Positions 45,764 through 55,825 of a stretch of DNA of 64,000 nucleotides are shown here, one piece after another; within the stretch, counting starts at the first letter, position 1; each line of letters starts with the position of its first letter. A program made the position numbers and the translations under genes. The stretch lies in the NCBI RefSeq assembly GCF_029318685.1, contig NZ_CP119677.1:2967001-3031000 (forward strand), read 5' to 3'. Source of the DNA: Ruminiclostridium papyrosolvens DSM 2782. GTDB lineage: Bacteria; Bacillota; Clostridia; Acetivibrionales; DSM-1351. The notes under the pieces were generated by a model. It was given only the letters and a program-made list of their open reading frames with translations, made no database searches and was not told the origin of the DNA.

Positions 45764-46771
45764 TCAGTTAATGTATCTGCCTACATCATCAAGTGTGATT
45801 CCCTGATGCAGTGCCATATTTAGCCCGTTTGCTACTACCTTTGAAACACGGCTGATAATATCATCTATTTCCTTAGGAGTAACAATAAGGTGTCCTACAA
45901 AGGGATTTAAGGCCGCCTTTATAAGTTCATACTTCTGGTCACGGTCAATATCCTTTAAAGTGTTGTAAAATCCGGAATCCTTTGGTGATTCATTCATAAG
46001 GCTGTCAATTACTAAATCCATTGCATCATTTGTCAAAGTAGCCGCATCAACTACCGTCGGCACTCCTATAGCAACCACAGGCATTCCCAAAGTCTGCTCA
46101 CTCAGCTCCATTCTCTTGTTTCCGACTCCCCCTCCGGGTGCAATACCCGTATCAGCAATCTGAATGGTAGTGCTGACCCTCTCCATATTTCTTGCAGCAA
46201 GAGCATCTATTGCAATTAAGGCATCAGGTTTAAGTCTATCAACGACGCCTCTTACAATTTCTCCTGTTTCAATTCCTGTTATCCCCAGCACTCCCGGCGA
46301 AATGGCGCAGACAGGACTAACCCCCTCATCAACATGTTCAGGTACATATTGAAGCAAGTGCCTTGTTACCATCAGATTTGAAACGACCTTGGGTCCCAGC
46401 GCATCAGGAGTGACGTTCCAGTTTCCCAACCCAATAACAAGAGTAGTAGAGCCTTCTTTCAGCTTCAGCATATCCCTTAATTCTCTTGCCAAAGCATCAA
46501 TTGTTTTTTTATTTACATCCTCGTTATTATCCTTTAGTTCAGGAATTTCAAGAGTTATATAGTTTCCCATAGGCTTACCGATGGAAGCTTCCCCTGTACG
46601 TGAAGTAATACGCACTCTTGTAATCTTTACATCCTCGTCTCCGGCATTTTCAATAACCACTCCCGGAGGTGTTTTTCCTTCCTGAGCCTGCTGTTTTGCT
46701 TCACTGCTGTTCATAAATATTTCATGTGCTTCAATTGCAAGGTCTGTATACCTGTTGGACAAATTAATCAT
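45764..46771 (-). CDS. gpr: GPR spore protease
   Basis: Germination protease that degrades small acid-soluble spore proteins; made as a zymogen that self-cleaves. The N-terminal NRYTDLAIEAHE is the typical region near the processing site. Conserved blocks GLGNWNVTPDALGP, AISPGVLGITGIETGEI and AIDALAARNMERVSTTIQI are present. The ATG at 46771 follows AAGGA; the longer frame to 46810 lacks a good ribosome site. In many Clostridia gpr neighbours rpsT, as here. Confidence 0.95.
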   Translation of the reverse strand: MINLSNRYTDLAIEAHEIFMNSSEAKQQAQEGKTPPGVVIENAGDEDVKITRVRITSRTGEASIGKPMGNYITLEIPELKDNNEDVNKKTIDALARELRDMLKLKEGSTTLVIGLGNWNVTPDALGPKVVSNLMVTRHLLQYVPEHVDEGVSPVCAISPGVLGITGIETGEIVRGVVDRLKPDALIAIDALAARNMERVSTTIQIADTGIAPGGGVGNKRMELSEQTLGMPVVAIGVPTVVDAATLTNDAMDLVIDSLMNESPKDSGFYNTLKDIDRDQKYELIKAALNPFVGHLIVTPKEIDDIISRVSKVVANGLNMALHQGITLDDVGRYIN

Positions 46772-46893
46772 AAATATTTTTCCTTTCGTGATAAAACTTT
46801 TGAAATTCATTAATATTATTTCAAAATGTCACATTTTTAGTATTAATTTTTAAAAATATTATTGTGTACTAATCAAATTTATCCAGTTTCTAC

Positions 46894-46922
46894 TTGCAAT
46901 TTAAAACCTTTCATGGTAAAAT
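46894..46922 (+). promoter_or_regulatory. Promoter of rpsT
   Basis: TTGCAA (46894-46899), 17-base spacer, TAAAAT (46917-46922). The roughly 95-base leader contains a hairpin CGGTTT-GTA-AAACCG (46945-46959), possibly used in S20 autoregulation. Confidence 0.6.
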
Positions 46923-47024
46923 ATCATCTGTTATGGGCAAGAAGCGGTTTGTAAAACCGATTAACATATTTTTGTAATTTTTGCTCACTTATTATGCTAA
47001 ACCGGCTCGCAGGAGGTGAATACT

Positions 47025-47282
47025 GTGCCAAACATTAAATCTGCTATAAAGAGAGTTAAGGTAATTGAGACTAAGACTTTGAAGAACACTATCAGAAAGT
47101 CAGCACTCAAGACTACTGTTAAAAAATGCAAGGAAGCTATCGCTACTGGTGAAAATAAGACTGACGCTTATAAAGCAGCTACAAAGGCTTTAGATAAAGC
47201 CGCAGCAAAGAACTTAATGCATAAAAACACCGCTGCGAGAAAGAAATCCAGATTAGCTAAGGCTTTAAATGCAGCAAAATAA
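47025..47282 (+). CDS. rpsT: 30S ribosomal protein S20
   Basis: An 85-residue, very basic, all-helical ribosomal protein binding 16S r[24 protein letters not shown] is the family N-terminus. It starts at GTG (47025), eight bases after AGGAGG; the in-frame GTG at 47016 overlaps the ribosome site. Divergent from gpr and convergent with hemW. Confidence 0.97.
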   Translation: MPNIKSAIKRVKVIETKTLKNTIRKSALKTTVKKCKEAIATGENKTDAYKAATKALDKAAAKNLMHKNTAARKKSRLAKALNAAK

Positions 47283-47291
47283 TTAAAAAAC

Positions 47292-47324
47292 AAAAACTCA
47301 GGTTTAACCCTGAGTTTTTATTTT
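47292..47324. terminator. Bidirectional terminator between rpsT and hemW
   Basis: Stem AAAAACTCAGG with CCTGAGTTTTT around a short loop, T-rich on the plus side and A-rich on the other, between two convergent genes. Confidence 0.88.
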
Positions 47325-47336
47325 TGTCTTTTATAT

Positions 47337-48488
47337 TTATACAAATTCTACAAATACCTGATTAGCCAAGTCAAAACCAAGACTTGTTAATTTAACACAA
47401 TCACCTGATATTTCGATAAGTCCTTTTTTCTCAAGCTTTTCAAGAGAAGCCTTATACTTTGAAAATAAATCCTGATTGAAACGCAAGAAGAATTCCCTTC
47501 CAGTTACCCCTTTTGTTAACCGTAATCCCAAAAACATATATTCCGACATTTTATCAGTTAATTCAAGTGGAATATTTTCATATACAGGTTTGTCCCCATG
47601 TTTCAGATAATCTATATATCCCTCTATAGAAACCTCGTTTGAAAATCTTACGTCCTTTAAACAGGAATGCGCCCCCGCACCCAAGCCAAGGTAGTCCACA
47701 CATTTCCAATATGTCAGATTGTGCTTACATTCATACCCGGCTTTTGCAAAATTGGATATCTCATACTGCTTTAATCCCTGTTCACTTAAGTAATCAACAG
47801 CATAATGATACATTTCCCTATCAAGCTCATCTTCTACCTGAACAAGACTGCCTTCTTTCTCCATAGTGCCGAATTTAGTACCCTCTTCAATTTTAAGGCT
47901 GTAGGCTGAAATATGATTTATACCCCGAGAAATTAAGTAACTAAGGGTTTCTTTCCAGTTCTCAATTGTCTGTCCGGGAATTCCAAAAATAATATCCGCA
48001 TTAATATTTTCAAAACCTGCATCTCTTGCATTTTTTACGCTTGCAGAAAAATCCTCATGGCTATGACACCTTCCAAGATACTTTAAAAGATTTTTCTGAT
48101 ACGCCTGTAATCCCATGCTTATCCTATTTATACCTGCTTTTTTATAAGCCTTTAGTTTTTCTATGCTTAAAGTACCGGGGTTACTTTCTATACTTATTTC
48201 GCAGTTGTCAGAAATATTGAAACATGTCTTACATTTTTCCAAAATTTCAAAAATATACCTTTCACTAACAACCGAAGGTGTTCCACCACCTATGAATATC
48301 GTATGGATTAGATAATCTTTCATGTACTCTTTATAAAGCTCAACTTCTTTTTTCATGGCTTTAAAATAATTATCAGCAAAATTAATCTTTCCTGCATAGG
48401 AATTAAAATCACAGTAATTACATTTTGAACTGCAAAAGGGCACATGAATATATAAACCTGAATTATTACTACAAAACAAAGCCTTCAT
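47337..48488 (-). CDS. hemW: Radical SAM heme chaperone HemW
   Basis: A 383-residue radical SAM protein related to HemN; HemW binds heme and delivers it to target proteins. The cluster motif CSSKCNYCDF (Cys19, 23, 26) has Phe where HemN has a fourth Cys, marking HemW. GGGTPS and the C-terminal HemN_C region (YMFLGLRLTKGV) are present. AGGAG directly abuts the ATG at 48488, so a TTG at 48479 is a possible alternative start. Confidence 0.9.
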   Translation of the reverse strand: MKALFCSNNSGLYIHVPFCSSKCNYCDFNSYAGKINFADNYFKAMKKEVELYKEYMKDYLIHTIFIGGGTPSVVSERYIFEILEKCKTCFNISDNCEISIESNPGTLSIEKLKAYKKAGINRISMGLQAYQKNLLKYLGRCHSHEDFSASVKNARDAGFENINADIIFGIPGQTIENWKETLSYLISRGINHISAYSLKIEEGTKFGTMEKEGSLVQVEDELDREMYHYAVDYLSEQGLKQYEISNFAKAGYECKHNLTYWKCVDYLGLGAGAHSCLKDVRFSNEVSIEGYIDYLKHGDKPVYENIPLELTDKMSEYMFLGLRLTKGVTGREFFLRFNQDLFSKYKASLEKLEKKGLIEISGDCVKLTSLGFDLANQVFVEFV

Positions 48489-48584
48489 CTCCTAAAAGTA
48501 AGGTTCTATTAACTTTACTTATGGTATCACATTATGATATTGTATACTAGTTATAAAAATGATTCAAAATACGGAGTATTCAAA

Positions 48585-49949
48585 ATGGAAAACAACATCA
48601 TAACCAAGGACACTAAATCCTTCTATAAAATGGCTTTCGCACTGGTTCTTCCTATGGCTTTCCAAAACCTAATAAATGTAGGAATAACCTCAATAGACGT
48701 TCTTATGCTTGGAAAAGTAAGCGAAGCTGTACTATCTGCCGCTTCTTTGGCAGGTCAGATTCAGTTCATAATGACTCTTATATTTTTTGGGCTGACATCA
48801 GGTGCGGCAGTACTTACAGCTCAATACTGGGGTAAAGGCGACACCAAGAGCATTGAAAAAATTATGGGAATCTGTATGAGATTTTCTCTTTTAGTTGCAC
48901 TTTTTTTTACTGCAATTGTGTTACTATTTCCGGCACAGGTAATGACTATTTTTACCAATGAAGCACCGGTTATTGCCGAAGGTGTTAAATACCTTAAAAT
49001 TATAGCATTATCATATATTTTTATGTCAATTACTATGATTTATCTTAACATAATGAGAAGCGTGGAACGTGTAATTATTTCAACGATTGTATACCTCGTT
49101 TCCCTTATTGTAAACTTAATTATTGCATCATCACTTATTTTCGGACTTTTTGGTTTACCCAAAATGGGCATAGTAGGTGCTGCAATAGCAACCTTGGCTT
49201 CACGTGGAGTTGAATTGCTAATCGTTATTATATATCACTCGAAGGTTAATAAGCTGATTAAATTCAAGCCATCCGATTTATTTGTACACGATAAACTATT
49301 ATTCAGGGATTTTTTGACTTATTCAATCCCTGTTACATTAAATGAGCTTATGTGGGGCGCAGGTGTAGCTACAAATGCAATTGTAATAGGACATCTGGGG
49401 AGTTCGGTAGTCTCTGCAAATTCCGTAGCCCAGATTGCCAGACAGCTTGCCACAGTCATAGCCTTCGGGCTGGCAAATGCCACAGCTATAACTGTGGGTA
49501 AAGCAATAGGCGAAAATAATTATGAGGGTGCAAAGAATTACGCAAACCGTTTTATAAAGCTAAGTATACTGGCAGGAATAGGAGGAGGAATTCTTATACT
49601 CATTGCAAGGCCTTTTCTTATGTCAATACTTAACCTGACTCCTGTAACCAGAGGGCATTTGTCGGTTATGATGTTCGTCATGTCCTATTTCGTGGTGGCA
49701 CAAGCTTATAATACTACCCTTGTAGTGGGTGTTTTCCGTGGTGGTGGAGATACAAAGTTCGGTTTGTTCCTTGACGTATTGACCATGTGGGGCGGCTCAA
49801 TCCTATTTGGTGCTTTGGCAGCTTTCATTTTCAAATGGAGTGTACCTGTTGTATACATAATTCTGATGAGTGATGAAATCATTAAAGTTCCACTGGTTTT
49901 ATGGAGATACAGAAGTCTTAAATGGCTTAGAAATGTGACAAGAGATTAG
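48585..49949 (+). CDS. MATE family efflux transporter
   Basis: A 454-residue, twelve-helix exporter (MatE domains about 15-175 and 235-395). LPMAFQNLINVGITSIDVLMLG and ANSVAQIARQLATVIAFGLANA are typical. It uses a sodium or proton gradient to expel drugs or metabolites. The ATG at 48585 has CGGAG eight bases upstream and is preferred to 48534. Standalone gene with a strong terminator. Confidence 0.9.
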   Translation: MENNIITKDTKSFYKMAFALVLPMAFQNLINVGITSIDVLMLGKVSEAVLSAASLAGQIQFIMTLIFFGLTSGAAVLTAQYWGKGDTKSIEKIMGICMRFSLLVALFFTAIVLLFPAQVMTIFTNEAPVIAEGVKYLKIIALSYIFMSITMIYLNIMRSVERVIISTIVYLVSLIVNLIIASSLIFGLFGLPKMGIVGAAIATLASRGVELLIVIIYHSKVNKLIKFKPSDLFVHDKLLFRDFLTYSIPVTLNELMWGAGVATNAIVIGHLGSSVVSANSVAQIARQLATVIAFGLANATAITVGKAIGENNYEGAKNYANRFIKLSILAGIGGGILILIARPFLMSILNLTPVTRGHLSVMMFVMSYFVVAQAYNTTLVVGVFRGGGDTKFGLFLDVLTMWGGSILFGALAAFIFKWSVPVVYIILMSDEIIKVPLVLWRYRSLKWLRNVTRD

Positions 49950-49970
49950 CCAAAAAGAATAATAAATGCC

Positions 49971-50021
49971 GAAAAAGCACAGTACGTGACATATATATGT
50001 GAAAGATACTGTGCTTTTTTC
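49971..50021. terminator. Bidirectional terminator between MATE and regulator genes
   Basis: Stem GAAAAAGCACAGTA (49971-49984) with TACTGTGCTTTTTTC (50007-50021), shared by two convergent genes. Confidence 0.88.
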
Positions 50022-50023
50022 TA

Positions 50024-51658
50024 TTAAAGCATATTCAGCTTTTCTCTATAGTCTGTGGGATTTATACCCACAATTTTTTTAAATGCCGTGCTAAAATAAT
50101 ATGCATCGCGGTAACCAACCCTATCTGCAATTTCATAAATTTTGAGGTCCGTACTTTTAAGCAGATTTTTTGCACTTTGAATTCTCAGGTTGGTAAGATA
50201 ATCAATAAAATTCTGCCCTATATAATCATTGAACAGCACACTAAGGTACCCTGAACTAATCCCAAAATCCTTAGAAATACTTGTAAGGGTTATATTTTCA
50301 CTATAATTCCCATCCACATAATCCTTTACCTTGGAAAGCAGCTTTTGATTTCGGTTGCTTCTTTTTTGATTAATATATTCGTTAACTTTATAAAAAAAGC
50401 TGAGGAGCCATTCTTCAAGCTGTACAAGATTATTTATTTCCTTTACATCAAAATGAAGGTTAAAATCCTCGCCCATTATTTCGAAAATGTCATAGCCCAG
50501 CTCATTTATTGTTTTGCAGGATAAAAGCACTACATTATAAATAATAGTATTTATTGCATCCAACTCAAGTTTGGAACTCTTAATCTGCGTAATAATATCA
50601 ACAATATCATTTTTTATTTCAGGAAATGCACCTATTTTAAGGTCATCATACAGCTTTGTATCTCCGAGGATGTGAAGTTGTTTACTGTAAACCTTATTGC
50701 CAAAATTAAGGTCGTTAAAAATATAAACAATCTCCCTTCCGTAAACACGATCAAGCAAAGCTGCCGAGCAGGCTTCTCTGTAGGAAATGTGTACATCCGT
50801 AAGATTTTTGTATTTATTCCCTATACCAATAGTAATGCAAAATCCCAGTTCCATTCTCCCTAATTTAATTAAATCTTCAAATGCAGAAGTAAATTTGTCA
50901 ATATCCTCATAAACCACAATTACAAGCTGATCTATTTTATAATTTATAACAGAGTATACAAGCTTGTCTTCACTGGTGTCGGAAGAGTCCTTTTCCAAGT
51001 ATGTTAGAAACTTGGTTACAAGGTTATAAAAGGACAGATTTACTATATATTTCTGCTCCTCATCCTCCTCTATGATAAGCTCCATAAAATTATTAATATT
51101 TATTACTGCAATAAAGTATTCCCGGTTTCTTAATTTTGAAAGCTCAAGATAATTCAAGTCACTTTCTATATCGCCGATATAGCTGTTACTTAATAAATCA
51201 TTAAAAAGTTTTTCACGCAAGGCTTTTTTGTTTTCTCGCAGTTGCCTTCTCAAGTTTTCAACTTCTACCCGCTCGTTCCTCTCCCTATTAATTTCTTCTG
51301 AGAGTTTTTTTACAATATCTAAAAGGTCCTTGGACTTAAAGGGTTTAAGGATATAATCATTGACATTGAGTTTGACAGACTCCTTTGCATACTCAAACTC
51401 TGCATATGCAGTAATAATTATGCACTTAATACCCCGATTAAGGCTTTTTATCTCTCTTATAAGCTCAATGCCGTTCATTTCGGGCATTTGTATATCGGTA
51501 ATGACTATGTCAATATTATTTTTTCTGACAATATCAAGGGCCTCCATACCATTACTCGCTTGTAAGACTTCAACAAAGCCGTGTTCTTTCCAGTTCGTAT
51601 TATATATTATTTTGTTTCGTATCATTTCTTCATCTTCAACAACTAAAAGCCTGAACAT
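50024..51658 (-). CDS. YesN-like response regulator (AraC type)
   Basis: A 544-residue two-component regulator. The receiver domain (1-120) has phosphoacceptor Asp55 (VITDIQMPEMNG) and Lys near 106 (ILKPFKSKDL). A middle region (about 150-420) of unclear role is followed by an AraC helix-turn-helix domain (about 440-540: ISKDFGISSGYLSVLFND, then IADRVGYRDAYYFSTAFKK). It starts four bases after the kinase gene, so the pair is co-transcribed. Likely target: the adjacent sugar transporter genes. Confidence 0.92.
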   Translation of the reverse strand: MFRLLVVEDEEMIRNKIIYNTNWKEHGFVEVLQASNGMEALDIVRKNNIDIVITDIQMPEMNGIELIREIKSLNRGIKCIIITAYAEFEYAKESVKLNVNDYILKPFKSKDLLDIVKKLSEEINRERNERVEVENLRRQLRENKKALREKLFNDLLSNSYIGDIESDLNYLELSKLRNREYFIAVININNFMELIIEEDEEQKYIVNLSFYNLVTKFLTYLEKDSSDTSEDKLVYSVINYKIDQLVIVVYEDIDKFTSAFEDLIKLGRMELGFCITIGIGNKYKNLTDVHISYREACSAALLDRVYGREIVYIFNDLNFGNKVYSKQLHILGDTKLYDDLKIGAFPEIKNDIVDIITQIKSSKLELDAINTIIYNVVLLSCKTINELGYDIFEIMGEDFNLHFDVKEINNLVQLEEWLLSFFYKVNEYINQKRSNRNQKLLSKVKDYVDGNYSENITLTSISKDFGISSGYLSVLFNDYIGQNFIDYLTNLRIQSAKNLLKSTDLKIYEIADRVGYRDAYYFSTAFKKIVGINPTDYREKLNML

Positions 51659-51662
51659 ACCC

Positions 51663-53456
51663 TCACCTACCTATCTGCGGAATATTTACCACTACTTTTG
51701 TACCTACAGATACCTTGCTTTGGTATTTTAAGCCATACTCACTTCCAAAATTCAATTTTATGCGTTCATTTACATTTCTAATACCAAAATACATGTTTTG
51801 ATCCTCAACCTCTTCTTCTCCCGCCATTATTCGGTTAAGCTGCTGAGTTTTTTCTTCCCCTATCCCTTCACCGTTATCTGAGATTTCAAATATAACCTGT
51901 TCATCCTTTAAGTAGCCATTTATAACTATAAGTCCTTTTTTATCCAAATTTCTTATGCCATGGTATATTGAATTCTCTACAAGTGGTTGCAGTATTAACT
52001 TAACAGTTTTAAAATTGTAAATTTCATCATTTATCTCAAACAAATAGTCAAATTTGTAGGAAAATCTAAATTGCTGTATCATCAGGTAGCTTCTGATATG
52101 GTCAATTTCCTCCCTTATAAAAACAACCTCTCTTCCGTGGCTAAGGCTTGTTCTGAAGAATTTACCAAGGGAATCAACAATATCTATTGCATCGTCGTTC
52201 CTATTCTGTTCAAGAAGTCCGATAATAGAGTCAAGAGTGTTGTAGACAAAATGCGGTTTAATAAGCTCCTGCATTGCCTTCATTTCCATAACTCTTATTT
52301 TCTGCTGGTCGTCTTTGACTTTATCCATAAGCTCTCTTATCTGATTCATCATTTTATTAAAACTGCTTGCCAACTGCCCTATTTCATCTCTGGTCCTTAT
52401 ATCAGCATAAATAGATAAATCATTTTCAGAAGCCTGTTTCATGATGCTCCTAAGCTTTCTCATTGGATTTGTCAGAACATAGGTAAGATATGTGGTAAGC
52501 AGTAGAATTATAATGATAATTAAGGTTATAAGCCAGAAAAACACCCCTCTTAATGTACTAATTTCTCTGGTCATTTCAGCTTCCGGAGTAACTCCTATGA
52601 TTTTCCACCCGGTAATTTCAGATGTCTTATAGGTAATTATATAATTTGTGTTGTTTATGCTTTCTATAAAGTTTCCATCTTTGCTATCCGTAAGCTTAGG
52701 GTTTTGAGTGATTGTATTTGAAAACCCGTGCTTTTCAGAGCTCTGTGGCGTAAATACTACTTTACCATCCTTTTCAAAGAGAACAAAACCTGTTTCGCCC
52801 AGCTTAATATCGCTGCAGATTTTATTCAAGAAATTAACATCTATGTCAATAGCCATAATTCCCATATCCCCTTTTTCAGTACGGTTCACTGCCTGACCAA
52901 TGGAAAAAACTTTTTTATTCAGAATATTCAAATGCGGTGACTGTATAGCTACTACATCCTTTTTTTGTAGTACTAATTCACTATATAATGGTTCAGTGGT
53001 TATATCTCCCCAGTATCTGCCGTAACAACTTATAGCACTTCCGGAATGGGATATATATCTTATGTCAACTAAATCTGTTTTCATTTGTTTAAGACTATCA
53101 AAAGTTTCCCATATTCTTACTGTATATTTTCTGTTTCCTTCAATATCTCCTGCTTCATTTAATTTAGAATACTGCTGAAAGTAATAATTGCTTCTTAACC
53201 TCATTATATTTTCAATATCACTGATATAGGTTTCTAAATTTTTATCAACTCTTTCAATTACCTGTTCCGAATAGCTTGCTACATTTTTATGGAGGTTTTG
53301 CAAATACATTTGGTCAGAAATAAGTCCAAAAACCAGTATAGGTACAAGACCCAAAGCCAGAAAGCAAATGGTCATTTTTGATCTGATGCTGTAAATACTG
53401 AACTTTTTAAACAAACCAAATAAAAAGTTGTCCTTCATAACTATTTTATCTCCCAT
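51663..53456 (-). CDS. YesM-like sensor histidine kinase
   Basis: A 597-residue membrane kinase. Helix one (about 27-48), a dCACHE-like extracytoplasmic sensor domain (about 50-295), helix two (about 300-325), HAMP (about 325-378), then the His_kinase module with the phospho-His in KPHFVYNTLDSI and an HATPase domain (ILQPLVENSIYHGIRN, ISDNGEGIG). This family senses carbohydrates. It overlaps the upstream solute-binding protein gene by 16 bases, so the binding protein is probably its ligand-presenting partner. Confidence 0.92.
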   Translation of the reverse strand: MGDKIVMKDNFLFGLFKKFSIYSIRSKMTICFLALGLVPILVFGLISDQMYLQNLHKNVASYSEQVIERVDKNLETYISDIENIMRLRSNYYFQQYSKLNEAGDIEGNRKYTVRIWETFDSLKQMKTDLVDIRYISHSGSAISCYGRYWGDITTEPLYSELVLQKKDVVAIQSPHLNILNKKVFSIGQAVNRTEKGDMGIMAIDIDVNFLNKICSDIKLGETGFVLFEKDGKVVFTPQSSEKHGFSNTITQNPKLTDSKDGNFIESINNTNYIITYKTSEITGWKIIGVTPEAEMTREISTLRGVFFWLITLIIIIILLLTTYLTYVLTNPMRKLRSIMKQASENDLSIYADIRTRDEIGQLASSFNKMMNQIRELMDKVKDDQQKIRVMEMKAMQELIKPHFVYNTLDSIIGLLEQNRNDDAIDIVDSLGKFFRTSLSHGREVVFIREEIDHIRSYLMIQQFRFSYKFDYLFEINDEIYNFKTVKLILQPLVENSIYHGIRNLDKKGLIVINGYLKDEQVIFEISDNGEGIGEEKTQQLNRIMAGEEEVEDQNMYFGIRNVNERIKLNFGSEYGLKYQSKVSVGTKVVVNIPQIGR

Positions 53457-54499
53457 CTTTGTTTCCCCTCAAGGAGTTTAGCAAAATTACTCTTGTCTCC
53501 CAACTCAAGACCTGTATCTATAAAACTTGAAGGAACCTTTTCACCTCTGATTGCCTTATACAAATTTTTTATACTCAACTCGCCCATCTTATTAAAATTC
53601 TGACCAACCAAAGCATCTGCCAAGCCCTTTTCAGCGGCTTCCAGTACCGGATAATAGGTATCTACAAGAATAGAAATTCCTCCGTTTTTACACCATGCAT
53701 GAAAACCCGGAAGTGATTCCGGAGGTGAAACAAATGGCCACCCCCCCGTACTAAAAAAGACGTCAGGAGTATTCCCTGTCCTAATATGATTTTCCAGCAT
53801 ATCTCCCGCAATATTAACATCGTCATTGCAGTACAGAGTATCTGTTATATTAAGCTTAATTCCCCCGTGGCGAACAGTTTCAAGAAAACCATTAAGCCTC
53901 TTATTCAGGTTGTTGCTTTCTTTATCTGCAGTCATTAATAAAACATCCAGTACCTGCTTGTCCATTCCCTTTTCCTTAGCTTCTTTTATCAGAGCCTTAC
54001 CACATGCTACACCTGCTGCATAATTGTCGGTTCCGCAGTAAAAAAGCCTGCTGCTGTCAGGAGAATCTGAATCAAAGGTTGCAACCTGTATACCTGCCTT
54101 GACAGCTTTATCAATAACAGGCTTTATTTTAGCAGGGTCAATACAACTGATAACAATTCCGTCAACCCTGCGCCTTATAAGGCTCTCAACTATTGCAATC
54201 TGAACATTTGTATCAGACTGCATAGGTCCAAGCCATTCAACTTTTATCCCCAATTCCCTGCCAACACGCTCACCCTGTTCAAGTGCATCAAGAAATACAG
54301 GATTATCCAAAGATTTGGGAACCATAGCTATTATAATATCCTTCTTTTGAGTGTTATTCGAGTTTTCTTCATAAGACGTATTTGGCTCAGTTCCTTTATT
54401 TTTTTCAGTTGTTGAACCTCCACATCCGGGTAAAGCAATAAGTAAAGCCAATATCAAATAAACGAGTCTGGTTTTATTAAAAAATCTGTCTTTAGCCAT
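53441..54499 (-). CDS. Sugar-binding lipoprotein partnered with the histidine kinase
   Basis: A roughly 350-residue periplasmic-binding-protein-1 (LacI/RbsB-like) lipoprotein. A signal peptide ends in the lipobox LPGC. IIIAMVPKSLDNPVFLDALEQG opens the binding domain, and DGIVISCIDPAKIKPVIDKAVKAGIQVATFDSD is typical of sugar binders. It is not next to a permease on the same transcript but precedes the kinase and regulator, suggesting a sensor role. The ATG at 54499 is 14 bases from AAGGAG; a TTG at 54511 is an alternative start. Confidence 0.85.
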   Translation of the reverse strand: MAKDRFFNKTRLVYLILALLIALPGCGGSTTEKNKGTEPNTSYEENSNNTQKKDIIIAMVPKSLDNPVFLDALEQGERVGRELGIKVEWLGPMQSDTNVQIAIVESLIRRRVDGIVISCIDPAKIKPVIDKAVKAGIQVATFDSDSPDSSRLFYCGTDNYAAGVACGKALIKEAKEKGMDKQVLDVLLMTADKESNNLNKRLNGFLETVRHGGIKLNITDTLYCNDDVNIAGDMLENHIRTGNTPDVFFSTGGWPFVSPPESLPGFHAWCKNGGISILVDTYYPVLEAAEKGLADALVGQNFNKMGELSIKNLYKAIRGEKVPSSFIDTGLELGDKSNFAKLLEGKQRWEIK

Positions 54500-54574
54500 T
54501 GTTTCAATCAAAACTCCTTGTATATGTCAAAATTTTCCTTCAATTGAATTATACCATCAAGGCTAAATATAAAT

Positions 54575-54627
54575 AATAGGATTTCTGCTACCGTCAGCTT
54601 ACAACGCAGACGGTACGAAATCCTATT
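54575..54627 (-). terminator. Terminator between the ABC transporter and the sensor operons
   Basis: A long two-part stem: AATAGGATTTC (54575-54585) with its complement (54617-54627), and inside it ACCGTC with GACGGT. It separates the two units on the minus strand. Confidence 0.8.
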
Positions 54628-54652
54628 TTAATATTTGTAAAACTACCTCTTT

Positions 54653-55825
54653 TTATTTTGATTTTGATTTAGAAAGTACATCAAATGCAACTGCTACCAA
54701 TAATACAAGACCTTTGATTGTCATCTGCATGTCACTGCCTACTCCAAGTATTGACATACCGTTATTCAGAACACCCATAACCAGAGCACCAATAACACCT
54801 CCAACAACAGTTCCTATTCCGCCGTAAGCAGATGCTCCACCTATAAAGCAGGCTGCAATAGCATCAAGTTCAAAGTTGATTCCGGCTTGAGGAGAAGCCG
54901 CATTTAAACGTGCAGTGAAGGTTATACCAGCAAGCGCAGCCAACACTGCCATATTTACATATGAGAAGAAAAGAACCCTGTTGGTATTTATACCTGACAA
55001 TTTTGCAGCCTTTTCATTTCCGCCCATTGCATAAAGGTAACGTCCCGGTACAGTCTTCATTGTAAATATTGAATAAGCCAGTATGAGGATACCGATTAAT
55101 GCAAGAATTATTGGAATTCCCTTATAAACAGCCAACCAGTAAGTGAAAACACCTATTGCAGCTACCACAAGAACTAATTGGATTATAAACAAATAACCCG
55201 GTGTAACTTCGAAATCATATCTTTTTCTTTCTGCTCTTTTCTTAACTTCCAGATAAATATATATTATTGAAACAATTACCCCTACAAATAGAGTCAATAT
55301 GTTGAGTTTTGTACCAAATCCGTTAAATAAATCAGGAATATACCCGGCACTGATATTAGTAAAGCTTTCCGGGAAAGGTGAAAGAGTCAATCCTTTAAGC
55401 ATAGTTATTGTAAGTCCCCTGAAAATAAGCATTCCAGCCAAGGTAACTATAAATGCCGGAATTCTTATATAGGCAATCCAGAAACCCTGCCAAACTCCGA
55501 TAATAAAACCAATTAAAAGGCACAATAAAACGGCAAGTCCAACATTCATTTTCATATTTATTACAAAAATACCCATGATACCGCCAATGAAAGCACAGAC
55601 GGAACCTACAGAAAGGTCTATGTTACCGCCGGTTAAAATACATAGGGTCATACCAACTGCAAGAATAAGAACATAGCTATTTTGAAGTATCAAGTTTGAT
55701 ACGTTCATGGGTAACAGAAGAACACCTTTTGTTGCTATCTGAAAAAATGCCATTATTACAACCAAGGCAACCAGCATGGCATACTGCCTTATATTCTTTT
55801 TGAAAATATTTTTAATTGTTTCCAT
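54653..55825 (-). CDS. CUT2 sugar ABC transporter permease (GguB/XylH type)
   Basis: A 390-residue permease with about ten to eleven helices. Typical family segments are LAVGMTLCILTGGNIDLSVGSV, GIWIAYIRIPAFIVTLAGML-like stretches, AMGGNEKAAKLSGINT (the EAA-like loop) and ACFIGGASAYGGIGTVVGGVIGALVMG. The long form resembles GguB or XylH. It shares one base with the ATPase stop codon; GGAGG precedes the ATG. Confidence 0.93.
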   Translation of the reverse strand: METIKNIFKKNIRQYAMLVALVVIMAFFQIATKGVLLLPMNVSNLILQNSYVLILAVGMTLCILTGGNIDLSVGSVCAFIGGIMGIFVINMKMNVGLAVLLCLLIGFIIGVWQGFWIAYIRIPAFIVTLAGMLIFRGLTITMLKGLTLSPFPESFTNISAGYIPDLFNGFGTKLNILTLFVGVIVSIIYIYLEVKKRAERKRYDFEVTPGYLFIIQLVLVVAAIGVFTYWLAVYKGIPIILALIGILILAYSIFTMKTVPGRYLYAMGGNEKAAKLSGINTNRVLFFSYVNMAVLAALAGITFTARLNAASPQAGINFELDAIAACFIGGASAYGGIGTVVGGVIGALVMGVLNNGMSILGVGSDMQMTIKGLVLLVAVAFDVLSKSKSK